Made by a program: the position numbers and the translations under genes. This document shows, piece by piece, positions 5,458-6,737 of a stretch of DNA of 6,737 bases. The notes under the pieces are model-generated. The model did not search any database. It was not told where the DNA came from and saw only the letters and a list, made by a program, of their open reading frames with translations. The stretch's first letter is position 1. Every line of letters starts with the position of its first letter. The stretch comes from Rhodospirillales bacterium. Its GTDB lineage: Bacteria; Pseudomonadota; Alphaproteobacteria; Rhodospirillales; Casp-alpha2. The stretch is from positions 1-6,737 of the forward strand of contig JAJFIE010000032.1 in the NCBI GenBank assembly GCA_021775275.1. Reading direction: 5' to 3'.

Positions 5458-6737
5458 TCACACGTCCTCCAGCTGATCAATCAGACCCGATATGACATTA
5501 AGCCCTCTGCCCCAGAACGCCGGATCACTGGCGTCGAGACCAAACGGGGCAAGCAATTCCTGGTGACGGAGTGTGCCGCCGGACCGTAACATGTCGAGAT
5601 ATTTGCCCTGAAACCCTGCGTGGCCACCCTGAAACACATCGTAGAGAGAATTCACCAGGCAATCACCAAAGGCATAGGCATAGACATAAAACGGCGAATG
5701 AATGAAGTGCGGGATGTAGGCCCAGTAGTGCCGGTAATCATCATCGAAACGGACAGAAGAACCCAGACTTTCGCCCTGAATCTGCATCCAGATGTCGCCC
5801 AGACGATCCGCCGTCAACTCGCCAGCCTGCCGTTCGTCATGGACCAGACGTTCGAACTCGTGGAACGCCACCTGCCGGACCACCGTATTCATCATGTCCT
5901 CAACCTTGCCAGTGATCATGATACGGCGGGCTTCGACATCGTCTTCGCTTTCCAGCATGGACTGAAAGGTCAGCATTTCACCAAATACGGACGCGGTTTC
6001 GGCCAGAGTCAACGGTGTATCCGCCATCAAAGCGCCCTGCGGACCGCTCAACACCTGATGCACCCCATGGCCCAACTCGTGGGCCAATGTCATAACGTCA
6101 CGTGATTTGCCGTGGAAATTCATCAAAATATAAGGATGAACAGATGGCACGGTAGGATGAGAAAAAGCACCCGAATCCTTACCCGGTCGTAACTCAGCAT
6201 CAATCCAGTTCTTACGGAAGAACTCATCGGCTATGGTCGCCAGTTGCGGTTCGAACTGTCCATAGGCATCCAGCACTGTGTCTCGCGCCTGCCCCCAGGA
6301 AAACTGGCGGTCGGCCTGATCAGGCAGAGGCGCGTTGCGGTCCCAGTAATCGAGTTTCTCTACATCGAACCATTTGGCTTTCAGAGCGTAGTATCGATGG
6401 CTCAGATTCGGATATGCCGCCTTTACTGCGGTGACCAATGCCGAAACCACATCATCTTCCACCTGATTGGCAAGATTGCGGCTGGCCATAGGCGACGCAT
6501 AGTTCCTCAAACGGTCCTCGATCTCCTTGTCTTTGGCCAGCGTGTTGGTAATCAGCGCGAACAGGCGAACCTGACCGCTTAGTTGATGCCCCAAGGCCCT
6601 GGCCGCAGCCTTTCGTACCGCGCCATCGGTATCCGACAGACGGTTCAGCGTATCGGCCAGGGTAAGGGTTTCACCATCAATGTCGATGCGCATATCCGCC
6701 ATGGTCTCATCGAACAGGCGGGACCATGCGGATCGCC
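5458..6737 (-). CDS. pepF: Oligoendopeptidase F-type M3 zinc metallopeptidase, N-terminus beyond the window
   Basis: The frame stays open to the window end; the Met at 6702 is internal, since the residues before it (AWSRLFDET) read as family sequence. About 425 residues are visible of a family near 600, so roughly 180 N-terminal residues are missing. The zinc site is plain: HELGH (codons 6081-6067) with the third ligand Glu in LAETASVFGEM 23 residues later. C-terminal family motifs YWAYIPHFIHSPFYVYAYAFG and LRSGG are present and bind substrate in M3 enzymes. The alphaproteobacterial PepF hallmarks AYPNLSHRYYALKAKW and WDRNAPLP also occur. The enzyme cleaves short peptides in the cytoplasm and has no signal visible here. 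It heads the apparent operon with the MOSC and ABC1 genes. Nothing in the visible part looks broken. Confidence 0.95.
   Translation of the reverse strand, partial: RSAWSRLFDETMADMRIDIDGETLTLADTLNRLSDTDGAVRKAAARALGHQLSGQVRLFALITNTLAKDKEIEDRLRNYASPMASRNLANQVEDDVVSALVTAVKAAYPNLSHRYYALKAKWFDVEKLDYWDRNAPLPDQADRQFSWGQARDTVLDAYGQFEPQLATIADEFFRKNWIDAELRPGKDSGAFSHPTVPSVHPYILMNFHGKSRDVMTLAHELGHGVHQVLSGPQGALMADTPLTLAETASVFGEMLTFQSMLESEDDVEARRIMITGKVEDMMNTVVRQVAFHEFERLVHDERQAGELTADRLGDIWMQIQGESLGSSVRFDDDYRHYWAYIPHFIHSPFYVYAYAFGDCLVNSLYDVFQGGHAGFQGKYLDMLRSGGTLRHQELLAPFGLDASDPAFWGRGLNVISGLIDQLEDV
5466..5470 (-). promoter_or_regulatory. Shine-Dalgarno site that decides the MOSC start
   Basis: GGAGG on the minus strand lies inside the last pepF codons, 9 nt before the ATG at 5456. 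It supports that ATG over the in-frame ATG at 5480 and indicates translational coupling between pepF and the MOSC gene. Confidence 0.7.

Overview
The window looks like chromosomal DNA of an alphaproteobacterium. The M3 oligoendopeptidase F and the soluble ABC1 kinase read like the alphaproteobacterial versions of these families. This assignment comes from recalled family sequences, not from a search, and the genus is not clear. Base composition is moderate and even. I see no tRNA, rRNA, insertion sequence, CRISPR array or phage gene, and genes fill almost the whole window.

Left part (1-2084, + strand): a signalling pair. First comes the 3' portion of a PAS-containing sensor histidine kinase, cut by the window start. 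Its H-box has Asp where the phospho-accepting His should be, and its G1 and G2 boxes are also altered. A 148-bp spacer follows, holding a 27-codon open frame with a good ribosome binding site. Next is a complete response regulator with an intact receiver and an intact HD-GYP domain, predicted to hydrolyse cyclic di-GMP.

Centre (2106-3356, - strand): a 416-aa protein converges on the HD-GYP gene with only 21 bp between stop codons. Its middle is a divergent class III nucleotide cyclase domain. Both metal-binding Asp residues and the transition-state Arg are kept, but the positions that normally read the base and hold the transition-state Asn are changed. With the HD-GYP protein and the odd kinase, it makes the left half a nucleotide second-messenger neighbourhood with two non-canonical members.

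Right part (3492-6737, - strand): a compact apparent operon, read right to left: pepF-type M3 metallopeptidase (cut by the window end), a MOSC-domain protein starting 1 nt after the pepF stop, and an ABC1/AarF-family atypical kinase. A 13-bp direct repeat spans the MOSC/ABC1 junction. A 135-bp gap separates the ABC1 gene from the cyclase-like gene, which may have its own promoter.

No clearly new multi-gene system is evident. The best leads are the His-to-Asp kinase beside an intact HD-GYP regulator, the cyclase-like protein with a rewritten active site, and the small ORF before the HD-GYP gene.
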